10,135 nucleotides of DNA, from NCBI GenBank assembly GCA_023252065.1, contig JAHEXO010000037.1, positions 1 through 10,135 of the forward strand, read 5' to 3'. The translations under genes and the position numbers were made by a program. This DNA comes from Nocardioides sp. GTDB lineage: Bacteria > Actinomycetota > Actinomycetes > Propionibacteriales > Nocardioidaceae. The number at the start of each line of letters is the position of its first letter. Position 1 is the first letter of the stretch. Below, piece by piece: positions 1 to 6,294 of the stretch. Below the pieces are notes generated by a model that saw only the letters and a list, made by a program, of their open reading frames with translations, was not told where the DNA came from and did no database searches.

Positions 1-1
1 C

Positions 2-181
2 GCCAGGGCGTTCGAGCCGTTCTTCACCACCAAGGACGTCGGCAAGGGCACGGGGATCGGCCTCGACATCGCCCGCCGCATCGTCGTCGAGCGGCACGGC
101 GGCACGATCGCCGTCGAGTCGGGCCCCGACCGGCCCGGTACGACGATCGTCGTCACCCTGCCGGTGCGGTCAGCCGACTGA
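2..181 (+). CDS. Sensor histidine kinase, C-terminal fragment (HATPase_c domain)
   Basis: Only the last 59 residues lie in the window; the reading frame is open from base 2 and ends at TGA 179-181. The fragment carries the end of a GHKL ATP-binding domain: an F-box (FEPFFTTK) followed by a G2-box ([15 protein letters not shown]), then the terminal beta strands and the closing TLPV strand usual in these kinases. Known family role: autophosphorylation of a dimerisation-domain histidine and transfer to a response regulator. The sensor region, H-box and N-box are upstream of the window, so the stimulus, membrane topology and partner cannot be told. It converges on the PPOX-family gene with only 4 bp between stop codons. 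Confidence in the domain is high; the subfamily is unknown. Confidence 0.9.
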   Translation, partial: ARAFEPFFTTKDVGKGTGIGLDIARRIVVERHGGTIAVESGPDRPGTTIVVTLPVRSAD

Positions 182-185
182 CCGG

Positions 186-605
186 CTAGCGCAGCGCGCC
201 GTAGGCCCGGGTCGGGGACAGCCGCACCACGACGCGGCGGTCGGCGACCATCGCGCGGCGGTAGTCGTCCCAGTCGGAGTGCTCGCCGCTGAGGGAGCGG
301 TAGAGCTCCACCAGCTCCTCGACCGCCGCGTCGTCGGGCGCCGCCGCGACCTCGCTCGTGGTCGCCTCTGCCTCGATGACGGCGTAGGACCAGAAGCTCT
401 CGCCGTCCACCTTGAGCGCCGCCCACGGGTTGCGCACGAGGTTGGCGTACTTGGCCCGGTCGGCGGTCGTCGAGACCCGGATGAGCCCGTCGTCGCCGAC
501 GGCGTGCAGGACGTTGGACAGCTGGGGCAAGCCGTCGCGCCGCAAGGTCGTCAGGACCGACTGGTGGTTGGCGCGGGCCGCGGCCAGCGCCTGCCCGAGG
601 TCCAC
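186..605 (-). CDS. PPOX-class split-barrel protein, Rv1155-like (probable F420- or FMN-dependent)
   Basis: A 139-residue protein of the pyridoxamine-5'-phosphate-oxidase-like split beta-barrel family. It resembles Mycobacterium tuberculosis Rv1155 as I remember it: an N-terminal VLTTLRRDGLPQLSNV strand pair, an AK-ANLVRNPWAALKVDG segment (residues 51-68), WSYAVIEAEA (72-81) and a diagnostic GEHSDWDDYRRAMVADRR stretch (107-124). Rv1155-type proteins bind deazaflavin F420 and are thought to be cytoplasmic oxidoreductases; the substrate here is unknown. The start is GTG at 605, preceded by AGGAG (613-617 on the plus strand) at 7 nt. It begins one base after the stop of the upstream dehydrogenase gene, so it is the third gene of a hydrolase-dehydrogenase-PPOX operon and probably translationally coupled. 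F420 versus FMN use is inferred, not visible. Confidence 0.88.
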   Translation of the reverse strand: MDLGQALAAARANHQSVLTTLRRDGLPQLSNVLHAVGDDGLIRVSTTADRAKYANLVRNPWAALKVDGESFWSYAVIEAEATTSEVAAAPDDAAVEELVELYRSLSGEHSDWDDYRRAMVADRRVVVRLSPTRAYGALR

Positions 606-606
606 C

Positions 607-1446
607 TCAGCGCTCCTGCTCCCGCTCGCCCTGGGCGATGAGGGCGACCGGCTGCCACTCGTTCCAGGTGCGGAGCCGCTGCTCGTAGTCGGCGGTGGCG
701 ATGGCCAGGGGCGCCTCGCCGAAGAAGACCCGCAGCGGCGGCTCCTCGGCGTCGACGACCCTCAGGATCGCCTCGCGGGTGGCCTCGGGGTCACCCGGGT
801 TGCCGGCCCGCTTGGCGCGCGCCTCCTGCGTGGCGCGGTGCGTCTCGGCGTACGCCGGGCGCTCGGCCGACAGCTTCGAGGACGAGCCGGCCCAGTCGGT
901 GGAGAACGCCCCCGGCTCGACCAGCGTTACGTGGATGCCGAAGCCGGCGACCTCCTGGGCCAGCGCCTGGCTGAACCCCTCGAGCCCCCACTTGGAGGCG
1001 TGGTAGATCCCGACGAGCGGGAACGCCGAGATGCCGCCGATCGACGAGACCTGGATGATGTGCCCGCTCCCCTGCTCGCGCAGGTAGGGCAGCGCGGCCT
1101 GGGTCACCCAGAGCGCACCGAAGAGGTTGGTCTCGATCTGGGCTCGCGCCTCGTCCTCGGTGATCTCCTCGACCATCCCGAAGTGGCCGTAGCCGGCGTT
1201 GTTCACGACGATGTCGAGGCCGCCGAAGTGGTCGTGCGCCTGCCCAACCGCGGCTAAGTCGGCCTCGCGGTCGGTGACGTCGAGGGTGATCGGCAGCAAG
1301 GCGTCGCCGTACTTCTGGGCGAGGTCGTCGAGACTCTCCGCGTTGCGGGCGGTCGCGGCGACGCGGTCGCCCCGCTCGAGCGCGGCGATCGCCCACTCCC
1401 GACCGAAACCACGCGACGTACCGGTGATGAACCAGGTTTTGCTCAT
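607..1446 (-). CDS. Short-chain dehydrogenase/reductase (classical SDR)
   Basis: A 279-residue classical SDR. It has the Rossmann motif TGTSRGFG (residues 9-16, TGxxxGxG type), DVTD (56-59), NNAG (82-85), catalytic Ser in QVSSIGG (132-138) and Tyr148-x3-Lys152 (YHASK), followed by the PG motif (178-179). An Arg (ATARN, residue 34) after the second beta strand suggests NADP(H) preference; this is inference. The C-terminal tail with WNEWQP is typical of the longer SDRs that act on hydroxyl/carbonyl substrates; the substrate cannot be read. ATG 1444-1446 was chosen because MSKTWFITGTSRG starts the fold exactly, although the frame stays open upstream. Its ATG overlaps the TGA of the upstream hydrolase (ATGA), and no good Shine-Dalgarno lies near it, so translation is probably coupled to the hydrolase. 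Confidence 0.92.
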   Translation of the reverse strand: MSKTWFITGTSRGFGREWAIAALERGDRVAATARNAESLDDLAQKYGDALLPITLDVTDREADLAAVGQAHDHFGGLDIVVNNAGYGHFGMVEEITEDEARAQIETNLFGALWVTQAALPYLREQGSGHIIQVSSIGGISAFPLVGIYHASKWGLEGFSQALAQEVAGFGIHVTLVEPGAFSTDWAGSSSKLSAERPAYAETHRATQEARAKRAGNPGDPEATREAILRVVDAEEPPLRVFFGEAPLAIATADYEQRLRTWNEWQPVALIAQGEREQER

Positions 1447-2381
1447 ACAGAGGTCAAGACGACCTCGGCCGCGGGTATTCCGGTGCCGCCCTGCTCCAGC
1501 AGGCGACGCCAGCGTGCGCGCGAGTACGTCGTCGGCCGGGTGGTGCGGATGAAGTCGTGCAGGATCTTCACGAACCGCTCGGGATGGTCCTTGTGGGGGA
1601 AGTGCCCGGCGTTGGGCAGGATCTCGATCCGGGCGTTGGGCGCCAGGTCGCCCGCCCGCTCGGCGTGGCTGACCGGGATCACCCGGTCGTGGTCGCCCCA
1701 GATCACGCACATCGGCATCGCGTCGGTGAGGTAGGCGCGGTCGGCCATGGTGACGATCTGGCCCTGCCAGTCGACGACCGCGCGTACGACGTGGCGCACC
1801 GCCGCGCGGGCGGCGGGGTCGCGGAACGAGTCGTAGATCGAGGCGACCTCGTCGAAGTCCCGGAATCCCTTGACCCCCGTGCGCGACAGCGTCCGGAGTC
1901 CACCGGTGCCGAGGTGCCGGATCCCGGGCAGGGTGAGCAGGCCCATGACCTGGTGGAAGCCGGTGGTGGTGATGGCCCGGATGGCCGGTGAGACCTCGGG
2001 GCCGAGGCCGCCGGAGCCGACCAGGACCAGCCGCTCGGTGCGCTCGGGGAACTGGTAGGCGAACTGCATCGCCACCCCACCGCCGAAGCTGTGGCCGACC
2101 ACGGTCGCCTTGTCGACGCCGAGCACCGTGAGCAGGTCGCGCATGCCGTTGGCGAACCCACCGACGCTGTAGTCGGCCCGCGGCTTGTCAGAGGCCCCGT
2201 GACCGAGCAGGTCGGGGGCGATCACCGTGTAGCGCCGGGCCAGGCCGTCGATCACCGGCAGCCAGGTGGTGTGGTCGCAGCCGAGCCCGTGCAGAAGGAG
2301 GAGCGCCGGACCGGAGCCCGTCTTGACGTAGGCACGCCGATGGCCGTGGACAGTCACGTGCTGCACGGGGTGCTGTGGCAA
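1443..2381 (-). CDS. Alpha/beta-fold hydrolase
   Basis: A 312-residue alpha/beta hydrolase, first gene of the minus-strand operon. It shows the oxyanion motif HGLG (residues 31-34), the APDLLGHGASDKP strand-loop (55-67), nucleophile elbow GHSFGG with Ser98, the acid in WGDHDRVIP (Asp232 most likely) and His260 in NAGHFPH: a complete Ser-Asp-His triad. Residues ~120-215 form a helical cap. The last ~30 residues (TTYSRARWRRLLEQGG onward) extend beyond the usual fold. No signal peptide is seen, so it is probably cytoplasmic. The start is TTG at 2379-2381, chosen because AGGAG (complement 2390-2394) sits 8 nt upstream and the protein then begins just ahead of the first strand. The frame is open to 2513 but lacks a ribosome site there. 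The substrate (ester, lipid or epoxide) is not predictable. Confidence 0.9.
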   Translation of the reverse strand: MPQHPVQHVTVHGHRRAYVKTGSGPALLLLHGLGCDHTTWLPVIDGLARRYTVIAPDLLGHGASDKPRADYSVGGFANGMRDLLTVLGVDKATVVGHSFGGGVAMQFAYQFPERTERLVLVGSGGLGPEVSPAIRAITTTGFHQVMGLLTLPGIRHLGTGGLRTLSRTGVKGFRDFDEVASIYDSFRDPAARAAVRHVVRAVVDWQGQIVTMADRAYLTDAMPMCVIWGDHDRVIPVSHAERAGDLAPNARIEILPNAGHFPHKDHPERFVKILHDFIRTTRPTTYSRARWRRLLEQGGTGIPAAEVVLTSV

Positions 2382-2472
2382 CGGTCGGTCTCCTGTCGAG
2401 GTTGTGCGGGATTCAACCAGACGTGCCGCGCGTATGTAAGACGCAAACCCTGTGTTTCCGCAGGGATTCCTC

Positions 2473-2486
2473 GGGACCTTGGTCCC
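2473..2486. repeat. Inverted repeat GGGACC-TT-GGTCCC, possible operator
   Basis: Perfect 6-bp arms with a 2-bp centre, lying just upstream of the -35 of the FasR-like gene and between the two divergent genes. The position would suit a regulator site for either direction. It is short and GC-rich, so chance occurrence is possible. Confidence 0.35.
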
Positions 2487-2490
2487 TACC

Positions 2491-2519
2491 GTGACACGCA
2501 GAACCCCCCTCACTAGGGT
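2491..2519 (+). promoter_or_regulatory. Leaderless promoter of the FasR-like gene
   Basis: GTGACA (2491-2496), a 17-bp spacer, then TAGGGT (2514-2519, the TANNNT type common in actinobacteria). A transcript starting the usual 7 nt after the -10 would begin at the GTG start codon itself (2526), and no clear Shine-Dalgarno precedes that codon. The sequence therefore supports a leaderless mRNA. The start site is inferred from spacing. Confidence 0.6.
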
Positions 2520-2525
2520 CGAGTT

Positions 2526-3743
2526 GTGAGCCTGCGCGCCGTACCCCCGCCGCCCGGAGGGTCGCGCGAGCGTGCCGCCGAGGCGCTCCGGCGCTCGACC
2601 GGCGCCCTGAGCAGTGCCGCGATGTCACGGATGCTCACCGACATGCCGTGGTTCGGCGAGCTGACCGCCGAGAGCAGGTCGTGGGTGGGGCAGATCCTCC
2701 AGGCGGGCATCCAGGGCTTCGTCGACTGGTATCGCCTCGACGACGACGACGCCTCCCCCGGCGACACCGCGGCCGCCGTCTTCGGCGCCGCGCCCCGGAC
2801 CCTGACCGGCGTGATCACCCTGGGCCAGACCGTCGACCTGGTGCGGCTCGGGATCGAGGTGGTCGAGTCGCACGTCGACGAGATCGTCGACCCGCAGGAC
2901 GCCCCGGCCGTGCACGCTGCGGTGCTCCGTTACGCCCGCGAGGTCGCGTTCGCCACTGCTGAGGTCTACGCCCGGGCCGCCGAGGCCCGCGGCGCCTGGG
3001 ACGCCCGCCTCGAGGCGCTCGTCGTCGACTCCGTGCTGCGCGCCGAGGCCGACGAGGCGGTCGCCTCGCGGGCCAGCGCCCTCGGCTGGGCCCACCGCGA
3101 GGGGGTCGTCGTGGTGCTCGGAGAGGTGCCGTCGCCCCGGATCGAGGACCTCTTCGACCAGGTACGCCGCGCAGCCCGGGCCGGCGGCATGGACGCGCTC
3201 TGCGCCACCCAGGGTGAGCGGCTCGTGGTGATCCTGGGCGGGGTGGCCGACGTCGACAAGGCGGGCCACGCGGTGGTGCGGTTCTTCGGGCCGGGTCCGG
3301 TGGTGGTCGGCCTGCGTTCCGACGACCTCGCCAACGCCCACGTGTCGGCCCGCTCGGCGCTGTCGGGGCTGCGCGCCGCCGTGGGCTGGCCTGACGCGCC
3401 ACGCCCGGTCGGCAGCGACGACCTGCTCCCTGAGCGGGTGCTGGCCGGCGACGGTCACGCCCGTCGCCACCTGGTGGAAGAGGTGTTCGTCCCGCTCCGA
3501 GGCGCCGCCTCGGCCAAGGGGAACACGCTCATCGACACGCTCACGGCGTACTTCCAGCACGGACAGTCGCTCGAGGCCGCCGCGCGGGCCCTGTTCGTGC
3601 ACCCGAACACCGTGCGCTACCGCCTTCGGCAGGCCGCCGACATCACCGGGCTCTCGGCGACCGACCCACGAGAAGCGCTGACGCTCCAGCTCGCCCTCGT
3701 GCTGGGCCGCCAGGCCCGGCTCCCCGTCGACGAGAATTTGTAG
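2526..3743 (+). CDS. fasR: FasR-like PucR-family transcriptional regulator of fatty acid synthesis
   Basis: A 405-residue regulator with PucR/CdaR-type architecture. A poorly characterised N-terminal region (MPWFGEL...SWVGQILQAGI, TLGQTVDLVRLGIEVVE and AREVAFATAEVYARAAEARGAWDARLEALVVD, residues ~40-170) leads to a GGDEF-like middle region (~185-295) and a C-terminal PucR helix-turn-helix: SLEAAARALFVHPNTVRYRL (348-367). The N-terminal blocks, the DAPRPV and LLPER motifs and the HTH match my memory of Streptomyces FasR (SCO2386), which binds upstream of fabDHPF and activates it. Sitting directly before fabD supports that role. Start GTG 2526 is placed by a leaderless promoter. Its stop codon lies inside the palindrome at 3737-3755. 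The symbol rests on similarity and context; the effector is unknown. Confidence 0.85.
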   Translation: MSLRAVPPPPGGSRERAAEALRRSTGALSSAAMSRMLTDMPWFGELTAESRSWVGQILQAGIQGFVDWYRLDDDDASPGDTAAAVFGAAPRTLTGVITLGQTVDLVRLGIEVVESHVDEIVDPQDAPAVHAAVLRYAREVAFATAEVYARAAEARGAWDARLEALVVDSVLRAEADEAVASRASALGWAHREGVVVVLGEVPSPRIEDLFDQVRRAARAGGMDALCATQGERLVVILGGVADVDKAGHAVVRFFGPGPVVVGLRSDDLANAHVSARSALSGLRAAVGWPDAPRPVGSDDLLPERVLAGDGHARRHLVEEVFVPLRGAASAKGNTLIDTLTAYFQHGQSLEAAARALFVHPNTVRYRLRQAADITGLSATDPREALTLQLALVLGRQARLPVDENL

Positions 3744-3755
3744 GAACCCTACAAA
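3727..3755 (+). promoter_or_regulatory. Tentative fabD operon promoter
   Basis: TCGACG (3727-3732, 4 of 6 to TTGACA), a 17-bp spacer, then TACAAA (3750-3755). It would lie in the last codons of the regulator gene, with its -10 inside the right arm of the palindrome at 3737-3755 and a start near 3762. The match is modest and other placements are possible. Confidence 0.3.
3737..3755. promoter_or_regulatory. AT-rich palindrome TTTGTAGG-AAC-CCTACAAA, candidate FasR operator
   Basis: Perfect 8-bp arms around a 3-bp centre, the clearest AT-rich palindrome in the window. It overlaps the TAG stop (3741-3743) of the FasR-like gene and lies about 70 bp ahead of the fabD start. No run of T follows it, so it is unlikely to be a terminator. 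Streptomyces FasR is known to act at the fabD promoter, which makes this the best candidate site; that this protein binds it is inference. Confidence 0.6.
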
Positions 3756-3791
3756 GTTCAGCGGGCGAGTTTCGTGTGCGCCGCACGGGCA

Positions 3792-3809
3792 CGAAGCCCC
3801 TCGGGTTCG
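3792..3809 (+). other. Small leader hairpin next to the fabD ribosome site
   Basis: CGAAGCCC-CTC-GGGTTCG can fold with seven pairs and one bulged G. Its 3' edge touches the GGAAGG ribosome site (3809-3814). It could affect fabD translation; it is small and unproven. Confidence 0.3.
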
Positions 3810-3823
3810 GAAGGGTGGTCCTC

Positions 3824-5008
3824 GTGCTCGTCATCGTCGCTCCCGGTCAGGGAGCCCAGACTCCCGGCTTCCTCACGCCCTGGCTCGAGGACCCCACGTT
3901 CGCGTCGCGCTTCTCCTGGCTCTCGACCGTGGCCGGCCTCGACCTGGCCCACTACGGCACCGAGGCCGACGCCGAGACGATCCGCGACACCCAGATCGCG
4001 CAGCCGCTGCTGGTCGCGACGGGCCTGATCGCCGCTCTCGAGCTCTTCCCTCACCCGGCCGACGCCTTCAGCCACATAGGCGCCGTGGCCGGCCACAGCG
4101 TGGGTGAGATCGCCGCCGCCGCGGGCGCCCGGGCGATCACCGCCGAGCAGGCGATGGTGCTCGTGCGCGAGCGCGGCAAGGCGATGGCCCAGGCCTCCGC
4201 CGTGACCCCCACCGGCATGACCGCCGTGCTCGGCGGCGATCGCGACGAGGTGCTGGCCGCGCTCGACAAGCACGGCCTGACGCCCGCCAACGACAACGGT
4301 CCCGGGCAGATCGTGGCCGCGGGCACCCTCGAGCAGCTCCAGGCGTTCGCCGACGAGCCGCCCGCCAAGGCGCGCCTGATCCCGCTCAGCGTCGCGGGCG
4401 CGTTCCACACCCAGCACATGGAGCCGGCCGTCGGCCACCTGGCTGCGCTCGCCCGCTCGGTGTCGACCCACGACCCGCGCACGCCGGTGATCTCCAACCG
4501 CGACGGCCAGATCGTCCAGGACGGCCGTGAGGTCGTCGCCCGCATCGTCGGCCAGATCGCCCGCCCGGTGCGCTGGGACCTGTGCCTGGAGACGATGTCC
4601 GACCTCGGAGTCACCGGCATCCTGGAGATGCCCCCGGCCGGCACCCTGACCGGCATCGCCAAGCGCGCCCTGCCGGGTGTCGACACGTTCGCCCTCAAGA
4701 CCCCTGACCAGCTGGACGACGCCCGGGCGTTCTGCTCCAAGCACGGCGAGGCCTCGGTCATCGACACCACGCCCACCTGGATGATGGTCGTCTCGCCCAC
4801 CAAGGGCACCTTCCACCGCGCGGAGCAGGCCGGGGACGCCCTCGTCCTCGAGTCGGGCGCCACCCTGGGTGACGTCGCCAGCTCCCGCGACAGCGTCGAG
4901 GTGCTGGCGCCCCACGGCGGCCAGGTCGTCGAGTGGCTCGTCGAGGACGGCGACCTGGTCTCACCCGGCCAGCCGCTGGTGCGCCTGCACCCGGAGGGGA
5001 CCGCCTGA
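3824..5008 (+). CDS. fabD: Malonyl-CoA:ACP transacylase with an extra biotinyl/lipoyl-like C-terminal domain
   Basis: 394 residues; ordinary FabD is about 310. Residues 1-300 are the acyltransferase that moves malonyl from CoA to AcpP: GQGAQ (8-12), nucleophile Ser92 in GHSVGE, Arg117 (binds the malonyl carboxylate), His195 in GAFHT, and a NDNGPGQIV loop (157-164). Start GTG 3824 is chosen over GTG 3776 because GGAAGG lies 9 nt upstream and the protein then begins MLVIVAPGQGAQ, as in Streptomyces FabD. Residues ~317-390 look like a complete biotinyl/lipoyl domain: VVSPTKGTFHR resembles the BCCP SP-x-x-GTF-x-R motif, and the closing half has APHGGQV, LVEDGDLVSPGQPL. At the attachment turn, Ser-Arg355-Asp replaces Met-Lys-Met, so biotinylation is not expected. 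Its TGA overlaps the fabH ATG, indicating coupled translation. Confidence 0.93.
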   Translation: MLVIVAPGQGAQTPGFLTPWLEDPTFASRFSWLSTVAGLDLAHYGTEADAETIRDTQIAQPLLVATGLIAALELFPHPADAFSHIGAVAGHSVGEIAAAAGARAITAEQAMVLVRERGKAMAQASAVTPTGMTAVLGGDRDEVLAALDKHGLTPANDNGPGQIVAAGTLEQLQAFADEPPAKARLIPLSVAGAFHTQHMEPAVGHLAALARSVSTHDPRTPVISNRDGQIVQDGREVVARIVGQIARPVRWDLCLETMSDLGVTGILEMPPAGTLTGIAKRALPGVDTFALKTPDQLDDARAFCSKHGEASVIDTTPTWMMVVSPTKGTFHRAEQAGDALVLESGATLGDVASSRDSVEVLAPHGGQVVEWLVEDGDLVSPGQPLVRLHPEGTA

Positions 5009-6009
5009 TGGCGACGATCGCCACCGACCGCGGCACGCCGTACTCCGCGGTGCTCGGGATCGGCAGCTACCGCCCGTCGCTGGTCGTGCCCAACTCCGAG
5101 ATCGTCGACCAGATCGACTCCAGCGACGAGTGGATCCAGCAGCGCTCGGGCATCAAGCAACGCCGCTTCGCGACGCCCGAGGAGACCGTGCAGGTGATGT
5201 CGGTCGCCGCGGCCCGCACCGCCATCGAGCGCGCGGGCATCTCGGCGGCCCAGATCGACTGCGTGATCGTCGCGACCGTCACCCACCTGCTGCAGACACC
5301 GGCCATCGCCACCGCGATCGCCTATGAGCTCGGCACCGACCAGGCCGCGGCGTTCGACATCTCGGCCGCCTGCGCCGGCTTCTGCCACTGGCTGGCCCTG
5401 GCCGACCAGATGGTGCGGGCCGGCGGCGCCGGCCACGTGCTGGTGATCGGCGTCGAGCGGCTCTCCGACATCACCGACGGCCGCGACCGCGGTACGGCGT
5501 TCATCTTCGCCGACGGCGCGGGTGCGGCCATCGTCGGTCCGAGCGACACCCCCGGCATCGGCCCGGTGGTCTGGGGCTCCGACGGCGAGCAGTTCGACCT
5601 GATCCGGCAGAAGGAGGACTGGCGCGACGCGATCGCGGCCGACCGGCCCGTGATCCCCCACCTGACCATGCAGGGCAACCCGGTCTTCCGCTGGGCGTCG
5701 TTCACGATGGCCAAGGTCGCCCTCCAGGCCCTCGACCGGGCCGGGATCTCGACCGACGAGCTCGACGTCTTCGTGCCCCACCAGGCCAACATGCGGATCA
5801 TCGACGCGATGGCTCGCGCCATGAAGCTTCCCGAGCGGGTGCAGATCGCCCGCGACATCGCCGAGCAGGGCAACACCTCGGCGGCCTCGATTCCCCTGGC
5901 TCTCGATCGGATGATCGACGAGGGCCAGGCCAAGAGCGGCGACACAGCGCTGCTGATCGCGTTCGGTGCCGGCCTGGCTTATGCAGCCCAGGTCATCACT
6001 GTTCCGTGA
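5008..6009 (+). CDS. fabH: Beta-ketoacyl-ACP synthase III
   Basis: A 333-residue KAS III. It starts fatty acid synthesis by condensing a short acyl-CoA primer with malonyl-AcpP. The Cys-His-Asn triad is intact: Cys122 in SAACAGF, His258 in VPHQAN and Asn289 in GNTSAASIP. The N-terminal SDEWIQQRSGIKQRRF (39-54) is the family CoA-contact signature, and the closing AFGAGLAYAAQ is typical. ATG 5008 overlaps the fabD stop (TGATG), with GGAGGGGA about 7 nt upstream; an ORF start further upstream is rejected. In related actinomycetes FabH accepts branched acyl-CoA primers and so sets iso/anteiso chain content. That preference is inferred and not readable here. Confidence 0.95.
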   Translation: MATIATDRGTPYSAVLGIGSYRPSLVVPNSEIVDQIDSSDEWIQQRSGIKQRRFATPEETVQVMSVAAARTAIERAGISAAQIDCVIVATVTHLLQTPAIATAIAYELGTDQAAAFDISAACAGFCHWLALADQMVRAGGAGHVLVIGVERLSDITDGRDRGTAFIFADGAGAAIVGPSDTPGIGPVVWGSDGEQFDLIRQKEDWRDAIAADRPVIPHLTMQGNPVFRWASFTMAKVALQALDRAGISTDELDVFVPHQANMRIIDAMARAMKLPERVQIARDIAEQGNTSAASIPLALDRMIDEGQAKSGDTALLIAFGAGLAYAAQVITVP

Positions 6010-6041
6010 TCCATCACCCAACCGAAAGGAACCACCCGGCA

Positions 6042-6287
6042 ATGGCCACCACCGAAGAGATCCGCGCCGATCTCGCCGAGATCGTCAACGAGGTCGCGGG
6101 TATCCCCGTCGAGGACGTCCAGCTCGACAAGTCCTTCGTCGACGACCTCGACGTCGACTCGCTGTCCATGGTCGAGGTCGTCGTGGCCGCCGAGGAGAAG
6201 TTCGGCGTGTCCATCCCCGACGACGAGGTGAAGAACCTCAAGACCGTCGGCGACGCCGTCTCCTTCATCGAGAACGCCCAGGGCTGA
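6042..6287 (+). CDS. acpP: Acyl carrier protein
   Basis: 81 residues, acidic, four-helix ACP. Ser40 in the DVDSLSMVE motif is the phosphopantetheine attachment site, added by an AcpS-type enzyme encoded elsewhere. The loaded protein carries malonyl and growing acyl chains between FabD, FabH and FabF. ATG 6042 has AAAGGA at 6025-6030, an 11-nt spacing, and gives the standard MATTEEIRADL N-terminus; the in-frame GTG at 6006 would add an odd MIHHPTERNHPA and is rejected. The gene is 32 nt after fabH and is followed by a strong hairpin (6295-6322), which may help keep ACP message more abundant than its neighbours, as ACP is needed in excess. Confidence 0.96.
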   Translation: MATTEEIRADLAEIVNEVAGIPVEDVQLDKSFVDDLDVDSLSMVEVVVAAEEKFGVSIPDDEVKNLKTVGDAVSFIENAQG

Positions 6288-6294
6288 CCGCGGT

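Larger units (their letters stand above)
2382..2525. promoter_or_regulatory. Divergent intergenic control region
   Basis: 144 bp between the divergent hydrolase and FasR-like genes. It is less GC-rich than the flanking coding DNA. It contains a sigma70-like plus-strand promoter at 2491-2519, a short inverted repeat GGGACC-TT-GGTCCC (2473-2486) and a looser one with CCCTG/CAGGG arms 8 nt apart (2448-2465). No convincing -10/-35 pair was found for the minus-strand hydrolase operon, whose ribosome site is at 2390-2394. Confidence 0.6.

Noticed and set aside
412..1257. 281-codon open frame on the plus strand opposite the PPOX and SDR genes
   Set aside because: No domain signature and low-complexity Arg/Gly/Leu content; the minus-strand genes have full motifs.
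1447..1710. N-terminal extension of the SDR
   Set aside because: The open frame overlaps the hydrolase coding region and its Arg/Pro-rich translation is a shadow; the Rossmann fold starts at the ATG at 1446.
2625..3602. 325-codon open frame opposite the regulator gene
   Set aside because: Shadow of a high-GC gene; His/Gly/Val-rich with no motif, and no ribosome site was noticed.
3776..3823. Longer fabD N-terminus from GTG 3776
   Set aside because: It adds 16 residues not seen in family members and lacks a ribosome site; GTG 3824 has GGAAGG at 9 nt and matches the usual MLV-x-VAPGQGAQ start.
4772..4996. FabD as a biotinylated protein carrying its own BCCP
   Set aside because: The attachment turn has Ser-Arg-Asp instead of Met-Lys-Met, so biotin ligase would have no lysine to modify at that position.
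6006..6041. Upstream acpP start overlapping the fabH stop (GTGA)
   Set aside because: It would put an atypical His-rich dodecapeptide on ACP and skip the AAAGGA site that serves ATG 6042.
4051..6042. 663-codon open frame on the minus strand, opposite fabD and fabH
   Set aside because: It is a GC-bias shadow: composition is rich in Arg, Gly, Asp, Val and His with no recognisable domain, and the plus strand holds two complete catalytic enzymes.
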